Shown in pieces: positions 34,493 through 42,388 of a stretch of 64,000 bases of DNA; position 1 is the first letter of the stretch; each line of letters opens with the position of its first letter. The notes beneath the pieces are model-generated. The model saw nothing but the letters and a program-made list of their open reading frames with translations. It was not told where the DNA came from and did no database searches. This DNA is from Eubacterium xylanophilum ATCC 35991 (lineage in GTDB: Bacteria; Bacillota; Clostridia; Lachnospirales; Lachnospiraceae), in NCBI RefSeq assembly GCF_000518685.1, contig NZ_JAEB01000013.1, positions 1 to 64,000 of the forward strand. The letters are read 5' to 3'. The translations under genes were made by a program, and so were the position numbers.

Positions 34493-35595
34493 TAACTCAG
34501 CGTTACTATCCCGTCTAGGTATTTCTTCTGTATATACTGGACTCTTTTGTTTCCATCATCACAATCCTTAGCACCATCATTAACAACTAAATATACATAT
34601 TTTTTAGTTTTTGCTTTACCCTTTTTCTTTTCTTTATACTCAACTGTTATTTCATAAGCTCCGCAAATTGACATGGCATGCGCGCTCTTATCTGGTGCAA
34701 CAAACCCTCCGTGAACTGGTCTAGAAAAGCTGATTGTGTTCTTTATAAAACTATATAAATTATCTACATCTGTTTCTCTAAAACCTCTTGTTTTATTATT
34801 ATGTCGTTGATAAAACTTCTCATACATTGTCGGAACATAATAATCTTCTGTCCCACTACTCCATACTTCACCATTACCCAATTTCTTAAAATGAATCTGA
34901 TTGTCGAAAAATGTAATATAAAGCATTTCCTTAAAGGCATTTATATACTTTGCACCTTCGTATGTTTTAGCAAAACCTTTTCTTGTATAATATTCCGCCA
35001 TTATTGAACCGGTCACTTGTACACATGTACCTGATGGAATCATCCCAACCTGATCACCATACTCTAAATAATATATTCTATTGCAATATGTCTGTCGTAC
35101 ATTTCTCGTATTTAAAATCCATTTTGTACTTTTTATCGTACTCAAAATACTCTTCTTGTAGCAATTCTTATGCTTTCCTAATGCATTTTTTTTAGCATCA
35201 TCTAGTGTCTCAAGTATTATACTGTCAAATCCCTCGCTTCCGTATCGTTTCGAATGTTTAACACCATTTTCTGACACCTCAAGGTTCGTATCAACTTTCA
35301 AACAATTATACTCTCTAGAACAAGTTTCAACTATAGCTGATTCAGAATAAGCTGTTTCATTACACGGAGAGTCAACCGCCGCTTTTTCAATTGTCACAGT
35401 TTCACATTGTATATCACCTAATGACACATTTTCCGAGATGTTATTATAATTATCCAACAAATCACTATTTGCAGTTTCTACATTAACACTAAGTGAATTA
35501 CTCGACTTTCCTTCCATACCATAAGCATATACTCCAATTCCATCACTCAGAACTAGAGTTGCTATTAACATTCCTACCAATGCTTGTTTTTTCAT
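34492..35595 (-). CDS. B1: secreted papain-like cysteine peptidase candidate of module 1
   Basis: Signal peptide (about 1-25, ending YAYG), a low-complexity Glu/Ser/Thr pro-region (about 27-115) and a C-terminal domain. Residues conserved with B2 suggest a Cys-His-Asn triad: IPSGTCVQVTG (Cys191), DKSAHAMSICGAYEIT (His306) and VVNDG (Asn339/Asp340), in the order of papain-fold enzymes. TRKGFAKTYEGAKYI and SRPVHGGF are also strictly shared. The start at 35595 (MKKQALVGM) matches the B2 start; AAGGAG precedes it. The upstream frame extension was rejected. Followed by A1 with 1-nt overlap. Peptidase activity is a prediction; I do not know a named family. Confidence 0.78.
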   Translation of the reverse strand: MKKQALVGMLIATLVLSDGIGVYAYGMEGKSSNSLSVNVETANSDLLDNYNNISENVSLGDIQCETVTIEKAAVDSPCNETAYSESAIVETCSREYNCLKVDTNLEVSENGVKHSKRYGSEGFDSIILETLDDAKKNALGKHKNCYKKSILSTIKSTKWILNTRNVRQTYCNRIYYLEYGDQVGMIPSGTCVQVTGSIMAEYYTRKGFAKTYEGAKYINAFKEMLYITFFDNQIHFKKLGNGEVWSSGTEDYYVPTMYEKFYQRHNNKTRGFRETDVDNLYSFIKNTISFSRPVHGGFVAPDKSAHAMSICGAYEITVEYKEKKKGKAKTKKYVYLVVNDGAKDCDDGNKRVQYIQKKYLDGIVTLS

Positions 35596-35800
35596 CATTT
35601 TCTCCTTTATTATCTTATTTTTGTCCAAACAGTGTTCATTGTAACACATTCCCCCTCGAGCGTCAAATATTTATTGTTTGAGAGTCATTTTATTATATCT
35701 TTACATAGGCGTGTCGTTGTAAACGTGTTCTTTTAACACTTTACTTGCACTAATTGTGAGAATTCTCCACTTCCGTACACTCGTCCAGATTCAGTCTCAT

Positions 35801-35839
35801 AAAGCCACACTTTGATGAGTCACTTCAAAGCGTGGCTTT
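35801..35839. terminator. Hairpin after the A2 gene
   Basis: AAAGCCACACTTTGA / TCAAAGCGTGGCTTT, 15 bp with one G-U pair. Its upper-stem core resembles that of the hairpin after A1 (GCCACAC/GTGTGGC). The T run is better on the plus strand than on the minus strand. Confidence 0.65.
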
Positions 35840-35853
35840 TTACACAATTCACT

Positions 35854-36708
35854 TTACTTTATATACACCTTATCCGACTCCCAATATGCCTTTCTTCCTC
35901 GACTTTCCTTGGTTATTACTCTATGATTCTTGTAATCTATCGTGGCATAATCTTTGGTGATTTTATGAGTACTGAGATTTCGTCCAGCAATTCGTATTAC
36001 TTGGTTTTCTTCATCTATAGAACAGTATTTCTTGTCTATTCTCTTATAGAATTCTACCAGATCAACAAAACTAAAATGATACAGATCTTCATAAAAATCA
36101 CGTTTATATTTCTTATATGCCTTTACAATATCGACTTCAAAATTCATCCTTACCGGCATCTGAAATATAACCCATTGACCATTTTCCAAGTCTACTCTTG
36201 CATTCATGTTATATATGCGGCAAAACGTTTCTCCAGACAAAATGTCTTTATCACCATATTCTAATATGTAATTATTATTGTCTTTGAAAAAAAGATGGCC
36301 TTTGTCTCCGTTATCTAGAACCATTGTCCCAACATAATAGTCTTTATTCGCCTGGACAATTTCCTCACCTGTCAGCAATGATGAAAACTCACATACATCT
36401 CCCGACGGATCGTAGTATCCGCCAACTTCCCCCTTTAGATTAAGTTTTAAAACACTGATTTCTTTATTCTTCTCCCATTTATCAACATAGACGTCATCTT
36501 TACACTCTTTAGTATACTCGCCTTCAATTGATAACGTTTCTATCTGCGGACTCTTTGTTCTTTCTCCAACATTTTCCCCATTCTCATCAATGTAATTAAC
36601 TGAATTTTTACCTTCTTGTTGTTCAGGACTATGTGCTTTCTGAAAAATAATAAATGCACCTATTATTAGTATAACAGCTAATACCGCGAATAAAATTGTT
36701 TTTTTCAT
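35854..36708 (-). CDS. A2: orphan membrane-anchored partner protein
   Basis: Same family as A1 and A3 and a remote match to the protein at 4.8 kb. One membrane helix (about 3-22), then about 260 extracellular residues: SIEGEYTKEC, EFSSLLTGEEIVQANKDYYVG, LFFKDNNNYILEYGDKD, WVIFQMPVRMNF, VEFYKRIDKKYCSIDEEN and the shared C-terminus YWESDKVYIK. The ATG at 36708 has GGGAGA upstream; the 26-residue N-terminal extension of the open frame has no ribosome site. Unlike A1 and A3 it has no B gene in front. It may be a spare copy left after loss of its B partner, as with orphan immunity genes (inference). Confidence 0.8.
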   Translation of the reverse strand: MKKTILFAVLAVILIIGAFIIFQKAHSPEQQEGKNSVNYIDENGENVGERTKSPQIETLSIEGEYTKECKDDVYVDKWEKNKEISVLKLNLKGEVGGYYDPSGDVCEFSSLLTGEEIVQANKDYYVGTMVLDNGDKGHLFFKDNNNYILEYGDKDILSGETFCRIYNMNARVDLENGQWVIFQMPVRMNFEVDIVKAYKKYKRDFYEDLYHFSFVDLVEFYKRIDKKYCSIDEENQVIRIAGRNLSTHKITKDYATIDYKNHRVITKESRGRKAYWESDKVYIK

Positions 36709-36761
36709 ATCTGTCTCCCTAATTATTCTTTTTACATAAACACGAGATAATTTGAGATACA

Positions 36762-36798
36762 AGCTAACAGCCACATATACAATCATGGCTGTTAGCTA
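36762..36798. terminator. Hairpin after the A3 gene
   Basis: AGCTAACAGCCA / TGGCTGTTAGCT, 12-bp perfect stem with a 12-nt loop, 10 nt past the A3 stop. Confidence 0.7.
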
Positions 36799-36807
36799 TA
36801 TGCACTC

Positions 36808-37662
36808 CTATTTTATGTATACTTTATCCGACTCCCAGTAAGCCTTTCTTCCTCGACTTTCCTTGGTTATTACTCTGTGATTCTTATAATCTATAGTAGC
36901 AAAATCCTTGATAATTTTGTGGGTACTGAGATTTCGTCCAGCAATTCGTATTATCTGGTTTTCCTCGTCTATAGAACAGTATTTCCTGTCTATTCTCTTA
37001 TAAAATTCGACCAACTCTTCAAAACTATACTTGTATATATATTCTAAAGCATCACGTTTATTTTCTTTAAAAAGTTCTACAATCTTGTCATAGAACTCCC
37101 ATCTAGTAGGCATCTGAAACACAACAAATCTTTGGTTTTCCAAGTTTACTAATGCGTTTAAATTAAAGATGCTATATGATGTTTCACCGAAGACAACATC
37201 TCTATCATTATATTCTAAGATATAATAATTATTATCTTTAAAGAAGAGTGCACCTTCTCCTCCTTCCGGAAGTTTTATACTACCAACATAATTGTTTTTA
37301 TTGGCCTTAATCACATCCTGCACAGACATGAGCGATTTAAACTGTCTAACAGAGCCCTTGGGATCATAAAAGCCTCCCGGTTCCCCTTCAAATTTCACTT
37401 TTAATACATCCAAGCTGCCCTTTTTGTCCCAACGACTTACATCAATTCTATCAGAACAATCTCCATCATATTCACCTTCCACTGACTGTGTTTCTATCCA
37501 TGGTTTTGATGCTTTTTTTTCCGATTTTTTCTCTTTTTCTCCCACATAACCTGTCAATCCACTTGCTACTTGTTTATCCGGGTTATGATTTTTTTGGAAA
37601 AGAACAAATGATCCTGCCACCATAAATATCAAAATAACTGAAATAATTATTACTCTCTTCAT
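36808..37662 (-). CDS. A3: membrane-anchored partner protein of module 2
   Basis: Same build as A1/A2: one membrane helix (about 3-22), a Lys/Glu-rich stretch, and an extracellular domain with SVEGEYDGDC, FKSLMSVQDVIKANKNNYVG, LFFKDNNYYILEYNDRD, FVVFQMPTRWEF, VEFYKRIDRKYCSIDEEN and the shared C-terminus. Its ATG overlaps the stop of B2 by 4 nt (ATGA), with GGAGAG upstream, so B2 and A3 are translationally coupled. Its 3' 160 bp are nearly identical at DNA level to A1 and A2, which suggests recent duplication or gene conversion. Confidence 0.8.
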   Translation of the reverse strand: MKRVIIISVILIFMVAGSFVLFQKNHNPDKQVASGLTGYVGEKEKKSEKKASKPWIETQSVEGEYDGDCSDRIDVSRWDKKGSLDVLKVKFEGEPGGFYDPKGSVRQFKSLMSVQDVIKANKNNYVGSIKLPEGGEGALFFKDNNYYILEYNDRDVVFGETSYSIFNLNALVNLENQRFVVFQMPTRWEFYDKIVELFKENKRDALEYIYKYSFEELVEFYKRIDRKYCSIDEENQIIRIAGRNLSTHKIIKDFATIDYKNHRVITKESRGRKAYWESDKVYIK

Positions 37663-38750
37663 GTCTCTCTCCTATAACTTAATGTTGTAATATTTCCACA
37701 ATACTTTCGTTGAACATACTGCACCCTACCATCTCCTTTAGTCGAATCCTTATATCCATCATTAACCGTATAATATACATATGTTTTGGTCTTTGATTTA
37801 TCTTTCTTCTTTTCTTTATATTCTATAGTTATCTCATAAGCCCCATTTATTACCATAGAATGACCATCTTTATTTGGGGCGTAAAACGTACCATGCACCG
37901 GTCTTGAAAGTTTATTGAGATTTTTGACACTCTCATAGTCATGATCCCATAAGTACCCTTTTGTTTTTTTATTATGTCTCAGGTAAAAATATTCATACAT
38001 ATATGGAAAGTAATGAGGATGTGTACCCGAACTTTCTACACCATTTTTTCCTTTCACAAATGTAATCTGGTTGTCCATCATTGTTCTTAAAAGCATTTCA
38101 GAAAAAGCATATATATACTTTGCTCCCTCGTATGTCTTAGAAAACCCTTTTCTTGTAAAATATTCAGTCATACTAGCACCAGCAACCTGAACACATGTCC
38201 CGCTCGGAATATAATCTAGTTTTTGATCTATACTATATATTAAATTACAATAGCTTTGTTTAATATTTCTAGTATTCAGAATCCACTTTGTAGATTTCTC
38301 ACACTTTAGCACACTCTTACTATAGCAATCCTTATGCTTATTCTTTGCATCTTTCTTGGCTCCATCTAGGGTCTCTATAATGATATCTTTAATTCCAGCT
38401 GCTCCACTCCGATCCCTTCGAGCATCAGAATCACTCTTCTTAGCATCATATTTGTGTTTTTTCTTCTCCACAGAAGCACTCTCCACAGGCACAGACTCCA
38501 CATTTGCAGTCTCTACACTTACAGTTTCAGTTTTTGCTGTTTCACTATATTGAGTTTCAACCAAAGCTTTTTTAATTTCAACATTTTCTGGGATACTATT
38601 ATGATTATCCATCAAATCACTGTTTGCAGTTTCTACATTAACACGAGGTGAGTTACTTGATTTTCCTTCCATACTATAAGCATATGCCCCAATTCCATCG
38701 CTCAGAACTAGAGTTGCTACTAACATTCCTATTAATACTTGTTTTTTCAT
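37659..38750 (-). CDS. B2: secreted papain-like cysteine peptidase candidate of module 2
   Basis: Paralogue of B1. A nearly identical signal peptide (about 1-25) and first 45 residues are followed by a degenerate VEx-type repeat (VETANVESVPVESASVE, about 79-95), a charged linker and the conserved C-terminal domain with IPSGTCVQVAG (Cys186), NKDGHSMVINGAYEIT (His297) and TVNDG (Asn330/Asp331). Conservation of these residues against divergent surroundings supports them as active-site residues. GAGGAG is 6 nt before the ATG. Followed by A3 with a 4-nt overlap. Export and proteolysis are predicted, not shown. Confidence 0.78.
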   Translation of the reverse strand: MKKQVLIGMLVATLVLSDGIGAYAYSMEGKSSNSPRVNVETANSDLMDNHNSIPENVEIKKALVETQYSETAKTETVSVETANVESVPVESASVEKKKHKYDAKKSDSDARRDRSGAAGIKDIIIETLDGAKKDAKNKHKDCYSKSVLKCEKSTKWILNTRNIKQSYCNLIYSIDQKLDYIPSGTCVQVAGASMTEYFTRKGFSKTYEGAKYIYAFSEMLLRTMMDNQITFVKGKNGVESSGTHPHYFPYMYEYFYLRHNKKTKGYLWDHDYESVKNLNKLSRPVHGTFYAPNKDGHSMVINGAYEITIEYKEKKKDKSKTKTYVYYTVNDGYKDSTKGDGRVQYVQRKYCGNITTLSYRRET

Positions 38751-38889
38751 TATAATCTCCTCATTGTGTCTTTATTTGTCCGGACAATGTTCATTGTAAC
38801 ACATTTAATGTCTATATGTCAATTATTTTTTTGGGGGAGCAAATATTCCTATTTCTTTATATGAGGCTGTCGTCGTGCAACATTTGATT

Positions 38890-39549
38890 TTAGTACTTAC
38901 TTCGTTCTATAATCTCAATTATCTTATCTAAACTACTCACTTTAGCATCTAATTTTTCCATTGTCTCTTCATCCGGTTCCGCCTGATCAGGCACCATTAC
39001 CACCTTACATCCTGCAGACTTTGCACTGCTAATTCCATTGGGGGAATCCTCTACTGCTAGACACATATCCGGATTTAATCCAAGTTCTCTACAGGCATAC
39101 GCATAGACGTCTGGACTTGGCTTTCCTTCTTTAACCATTGTCGCCGATATAAACCTATCAAAGTATTCTGTAAGACCTACCATTCCCAAGTATCGCTCCG
39201 TTCTCTCTATATCTGACGCCGTAACAACTGCTGCCTGGATCCCATTTTCTCGCAAAAAAGTCAGAAGCTCTACAGCACCGGGCTTGACAGCTATCCCCTC
39301 TTCTTCGATCATTTTTTCCATAATCTCTTTTCTGTAATCTCTAATTGCATAATAATCTATATTTTCATCACCCAATAGTTCAGCCAATTTAATAGGGGCA
39401 AATGGTCTGCCAAGAGATCTCAGCGACAATGCCCCTTCGTCTGTCATTTTGTACCCAAAATGGGCCGCTGCAAGCGGCCAACATCTTCGATAATATTTTT
39501 CTGTGTCAATAATTGTTCCATCTAAATCAAATAAAACTGCTTTAATCAT
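38890..39549 (-). CDS. HAD-superfamily hydrolase (beta-phosphoglucomutase/phosphatase-like)
   Basis: Small-molecule phosphatase or phosphosugar mutase. Motif I is VLFDLDGTIIDTEKYY (nucleophile Asp, about residue 8), motif II VVTASD, motif III Lys in GKPSPDVYAYACRELG, and motif IV AVEDSPNGISSAKSAG. It has a helical cap of the type C1. The ATG at 39549 overlaps the stop of the upstream EAL gene by 1 nt (TAATG) and has GAGAGG upstream, so the two are coupled; the longer frame inside that gene was rejected. Substrate unknown. Confidence 0.88.
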   Translation of the reverse strand: MIKAVLFDLDGTIIDTEKYYRRCWPLAAAHFGYKMTDEGALSLRSLGRPFAPIKLAELLGDENIDYYAIRDYRKEIMEKMIEEEGIAVKPGAVELLTFLRENGIQAAVVTASDIERTERYLGMVGLTEYFDRFISATMVKEGKPSPDVYAYACRELGLNPDMCLAVEDSPNGISSAKSAGCKVVMVPDQAEPDEETMEKLDAKVSSLDKIIEIIERSKY

Positions 39550-42263
39550 TATTTCCTCTCTATCCACATGCGCCCCGACTGATTGTATATAATCGTGCCC
39601 CTTGAAGAATATCCTTCTGTTAATTCTTCTTTCACTCTTATACACAGATCTCCCTTGCCTTCGATAGTCAACTTGGATGATTCCGGTACATATATTCCGG
39701 TATTATCCATAATATTTTCTCCTCTTAGCACGAGAATAACATCACAGTTTTCACCTATTTCCATACAAGGTTTACCTATTTGATCAGAGAATATTACATT
39801 TTCGAGAGTAATTCTTCCCTGATAACCTGCCTTACATTTTAAGTGCATATTACTTACAAGACCAGGAGCACCTGCAATTATTATATCCTTATAAACAACA
39901 TTTTCGTCGCCCACCAATATGTCAGTAAAGCTTCCACTAATAAGACTTCTAAGTGAAACCCTTCCTGTCTTTCCACTTTCATAGACTTTCTTAATGGAGC
40001 CCGTCTGCTTCTCATTGTAATAATGTATAATCTCTTCTTTTACATCAGAATCAATACTCTCAATAAACTTTGATGATGGTTTTGCTGTATAATATCCTTG
40101 AATCAAATCCGCTCCCAGGTGAATTACTGTCCTAAGCTCATCAGAATTTTCCACTCCTTCGGCGAGCGCTACTATTCCATTATCATGGCAAAAATCTATC
40201 GTCTCCTTTACAAAATATTGCTTGTTTGGATAGTTCTGAATATCCGTCAACAGATATCGGTCTATCTTTACATAATTAGGCATATATCGTAGCAGATTTC
40301 CAACATTCGAGTAACCGGTTCCATAATCATCTAATGCTATTTCTACACCTATCTCATCAAAATGAGCTTTCATATCATTAAATGCTTGATCCTCTAATTC
40401 GGATTCCTCAGTAAGCTCCACGACAATTGAATTTGCATTTCTTCGTGATATAGCATCAATTTCTTCAAATTGTTCTTGGTTAACCAAAATTCCCGGTATG
40501 CTATTTACAAACATCTTTGTTTTGCTAAAAACATCTTTATTTTCATCCACAATTTTCAGAACATTTAAAAATGTTCTGTATTCCACTTCCGACAATCTGC
40601 CTTGCATACTGGCGAACTTGATTATCTTTATAGGTGAAATATTTAGCTCTGTAGTTGGTCTCATAAGTGCCTCATAAGAGAATATTTCACCTGTTTTAGC
40701 ACTGACAATTGGTTGAAAATCATATCTGAACATGTTATTATCTATAATTTCATTAACTAATTCATATTCATTCTTTTCATCATTTGAAAGCATCTCGTAA
40801 CGAATATCTGTGATAGAATATTTGCTATTAAATAAAGCTTCCATCTTTTTCTGAATATTTCTAATTACCAGTTCTTTGCGCAAGCACTCTAGTCCAACAG
40901 CAACATCTGTAACCCAAAGTCGATAGACATCATCATAGCTTCTCGGATTGTCATACGCAACAGAGGCATAGCCATAGCACTGAATTCCGCAGAACAAAGG
41001 AGTGAAATAATATACAAGCGGCTTCTTGCGTGGAAGGTATATATCTGGTAATATTTCCTTGACGCAAAATATATCACTAAGACTGGATATGCCATCTCTA
41101 TTATCCGAATTATATCTGATTGCATGTATAATCTCTTCTGTATATCCGTGGTTTCCTACCGTTATCTCATAATCATCTTCCATATAGTTCCAAGGAGCAC
41201 AGAGCAATAAGTTAAAACTTTCAGCTCCTTTTATCTGATATGCATAAGAATATACCGTATCCAGAAAGCCTCTTAGAGTTGTATGATTACAGAGATTCTC
41301 CTGGAAAGTATCATTTACAGAATTATATGCAGTCTCAGAAATATCCGTGGACCATTCTTCCCTTCTCGTTGAAATCTCAGGAATTGTACTCTCTTTGCAC
41401 CCACAGCTCTCCCCCACAACCAAGCCTGGTTTTGCACAAAACTCATATTTATTTCTCTCTTCCTCTGACTTTAATAGAAAGTTGGCAGCATATTCTCCGC
41501 ACTCTCTCGCCGGCGCCAGCGCTGATGTAATAGACTTCGGAGAATTTTGTCCCTCCTCAGTCGAATCATAACCTGCAACAGCGATATCCTCTGGAATTCT
41601 ATATCCATGCTTTACTAATGAATCACACAATCCAACAGCCATCTGATCACAGGCGCATATAATCGCCTCGGGAAGTCTTCCATTTTTAGCAAGCATGATA
41701 TCTATATACTGTTCCCCACTTGTATACCAAAAATCTCCATGGTGAATCCACTTTTCATCTACCTCAAGGCCGTGGGCTTCCATAGAATCTCTAAACGCCT
41801 GCAATCTCTGTTTGGAATGAGGATGCCACTTTTTCCCGGAGAGAAATCCAATTTCCTTATAGCCGTGCACCTCAATCATGTGATCGACAACAATCTTCAT
41901 TCCATAATATCCATCAGTCCCTATGCACTTATAGACATCACTTTCTCCCTCAATAACAATCACTGGGCCATCATAATTCTCTCGTATTTTTTCTTCTAGC
42001 GCATCGGCCACGTTTATAGTTTGAATGCTATCTTTAAGAAAAACTATTCCATCAAAAATAGAATAGTTCACCAAATTAAAAATATTCGAATCTCCCTTTT
42101 CTCTTATCTCTGAGTCTTGATACTTTCTGTACATAGAAAATACACAGACATCCACATCTGCTCCGAATGTCTGTGTCAAGAAACCTTCTAAAAAATGTCT
42201 CTGATAACTCTCATCGGCTTGCCCAACCAAGCACGCAAATCTTTTTCTATTACTCTTTTCCAT
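39549..42263 (-). CDS. LacI-like sensor domain fused to an EAL c-di-GMP phosphodiesterase
   Basis: Residues about 1-290 look like the sugar-binding core of LacI-type regulators (FLEGFLTQTFGADVDVCVFS, MIEVHGYKEIGFLSGKKWHP, ICACDQMAVGLCDSLVKHGY, IPEDIAVAGYDSTEEG) but lack the HTH. Residues about 300-500 are an unassigned linker domain. About 510-755 is an EAL domain with EALMRP (Glu531), ELTEE, DDYGTGYSN (Asp645/646), KIDRYLL and ALAEGVE, so phosphodiesterase activity is likely. The last 130 residues are beta-rich, possibly a short beta-helix. No signal peptide or membrane helix: a cytoplasmic protein that may tie c-di-GMP breakdown to a small ligand. AGAGGAAG precedes the ATG. Confidence 0.88.
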   Translation of the reverse strand: MEKSNRKRFACLVGQADESYQRHFLEGFLTQTFGADVDVCVFSMYRKYQDSEIREKGDSNIFNLVNYSIFDGIVFLKDSIQTINVADALEEKIRENYDGPVIVIEGESDVYKCIGTDGYYGMKIVVDHMIEVHGYKEIGFLSGKKWHPHSKQRLQAFRDSMEAHGLEVDEKWIHHGDFWYTSGEQYIDIMLAKNGRLPEAIICACDQMAVGLCDSLVKHGYRIPEDIAVAGYDSTEEGQNSPKSITSALAPARECGEYAANFLLKSEEERNKYEFCAKPGLVVGESCGCKESTIPEISTRREEWSTDISETAYNSVNDTFQENLCNHTTLRGFLDTVYSYAYQIKGAESFNLLLCAPWNYMEDDYEITVGNHGYTEEIIHAIRYNSDNRDGISSLSDIFCVKEILPDIYLPRKKPLVYYFTPLFCGIQCYGYASVAYDNPRSYDDVYRLWVTDVAVGLECLRKELVIRNIQKKMEALFNSKYSITDIRYEMLSNDEKNEYELVNEIIDNNMFRYDFQPIVSAKTGEIFSYEALMRPTTELNISPIKIIKFASMQGRLSEVEYRTFLNVLKIVDENKDVFSKTKMFVNSIPGILVNQEQFEEIDAISRRNANSIVVELTEESELEDQAFNDMKAHFDEIGVEIALDDYGTGYSNVGNLLRYMPNYVKIDRYLLTDIQNYPNKQYFVKETIDFCHDNGIVALAEGVENSDELRTVIHLGADLIQGYYTAKPSSKFIESIDSDVKEEIIHYYNEKQTGSIKKVYESGKTGRVSLRSLISGSFTDILVGDENVVYKDIIIAGAPGLVSNMHLKCKAGYQGRITLENVIFSDQIGKPCMEIGENCDVILVLRGENIMDNTGIYVPESSKLTIEGKGDLCIRVKEELTEGYSSRGTIIYNQSGRMWIERK

Positions 42264-42388
42264 ACATTCTTCCTCTTATCCTTTTAACATGTGCCCACAA
42301 TATATACTACTATTATACATTATTTAGCATACTTTGTAAAGGAAATGAACATACTATTAATCCGAGAAAAATGTTCCGAAAACTTTAT

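Noticed and set aside
34183-36264. Plus-strand ORFs antisense to the A and B genes (73-150 residues)
   Set aside because: They mirror the conserved blocks of the minus-strand genes, appear in parallel in the paralogues for that reason alone, and lack ribosome sites.
38860-38880. GGCTGTCGTCGTGCAAC as a further copy of the 16-bp inverted repeat end
   Set aside because: Only the first eight bases resemble GGGGCTGTCG, and no partner end was found nearby.
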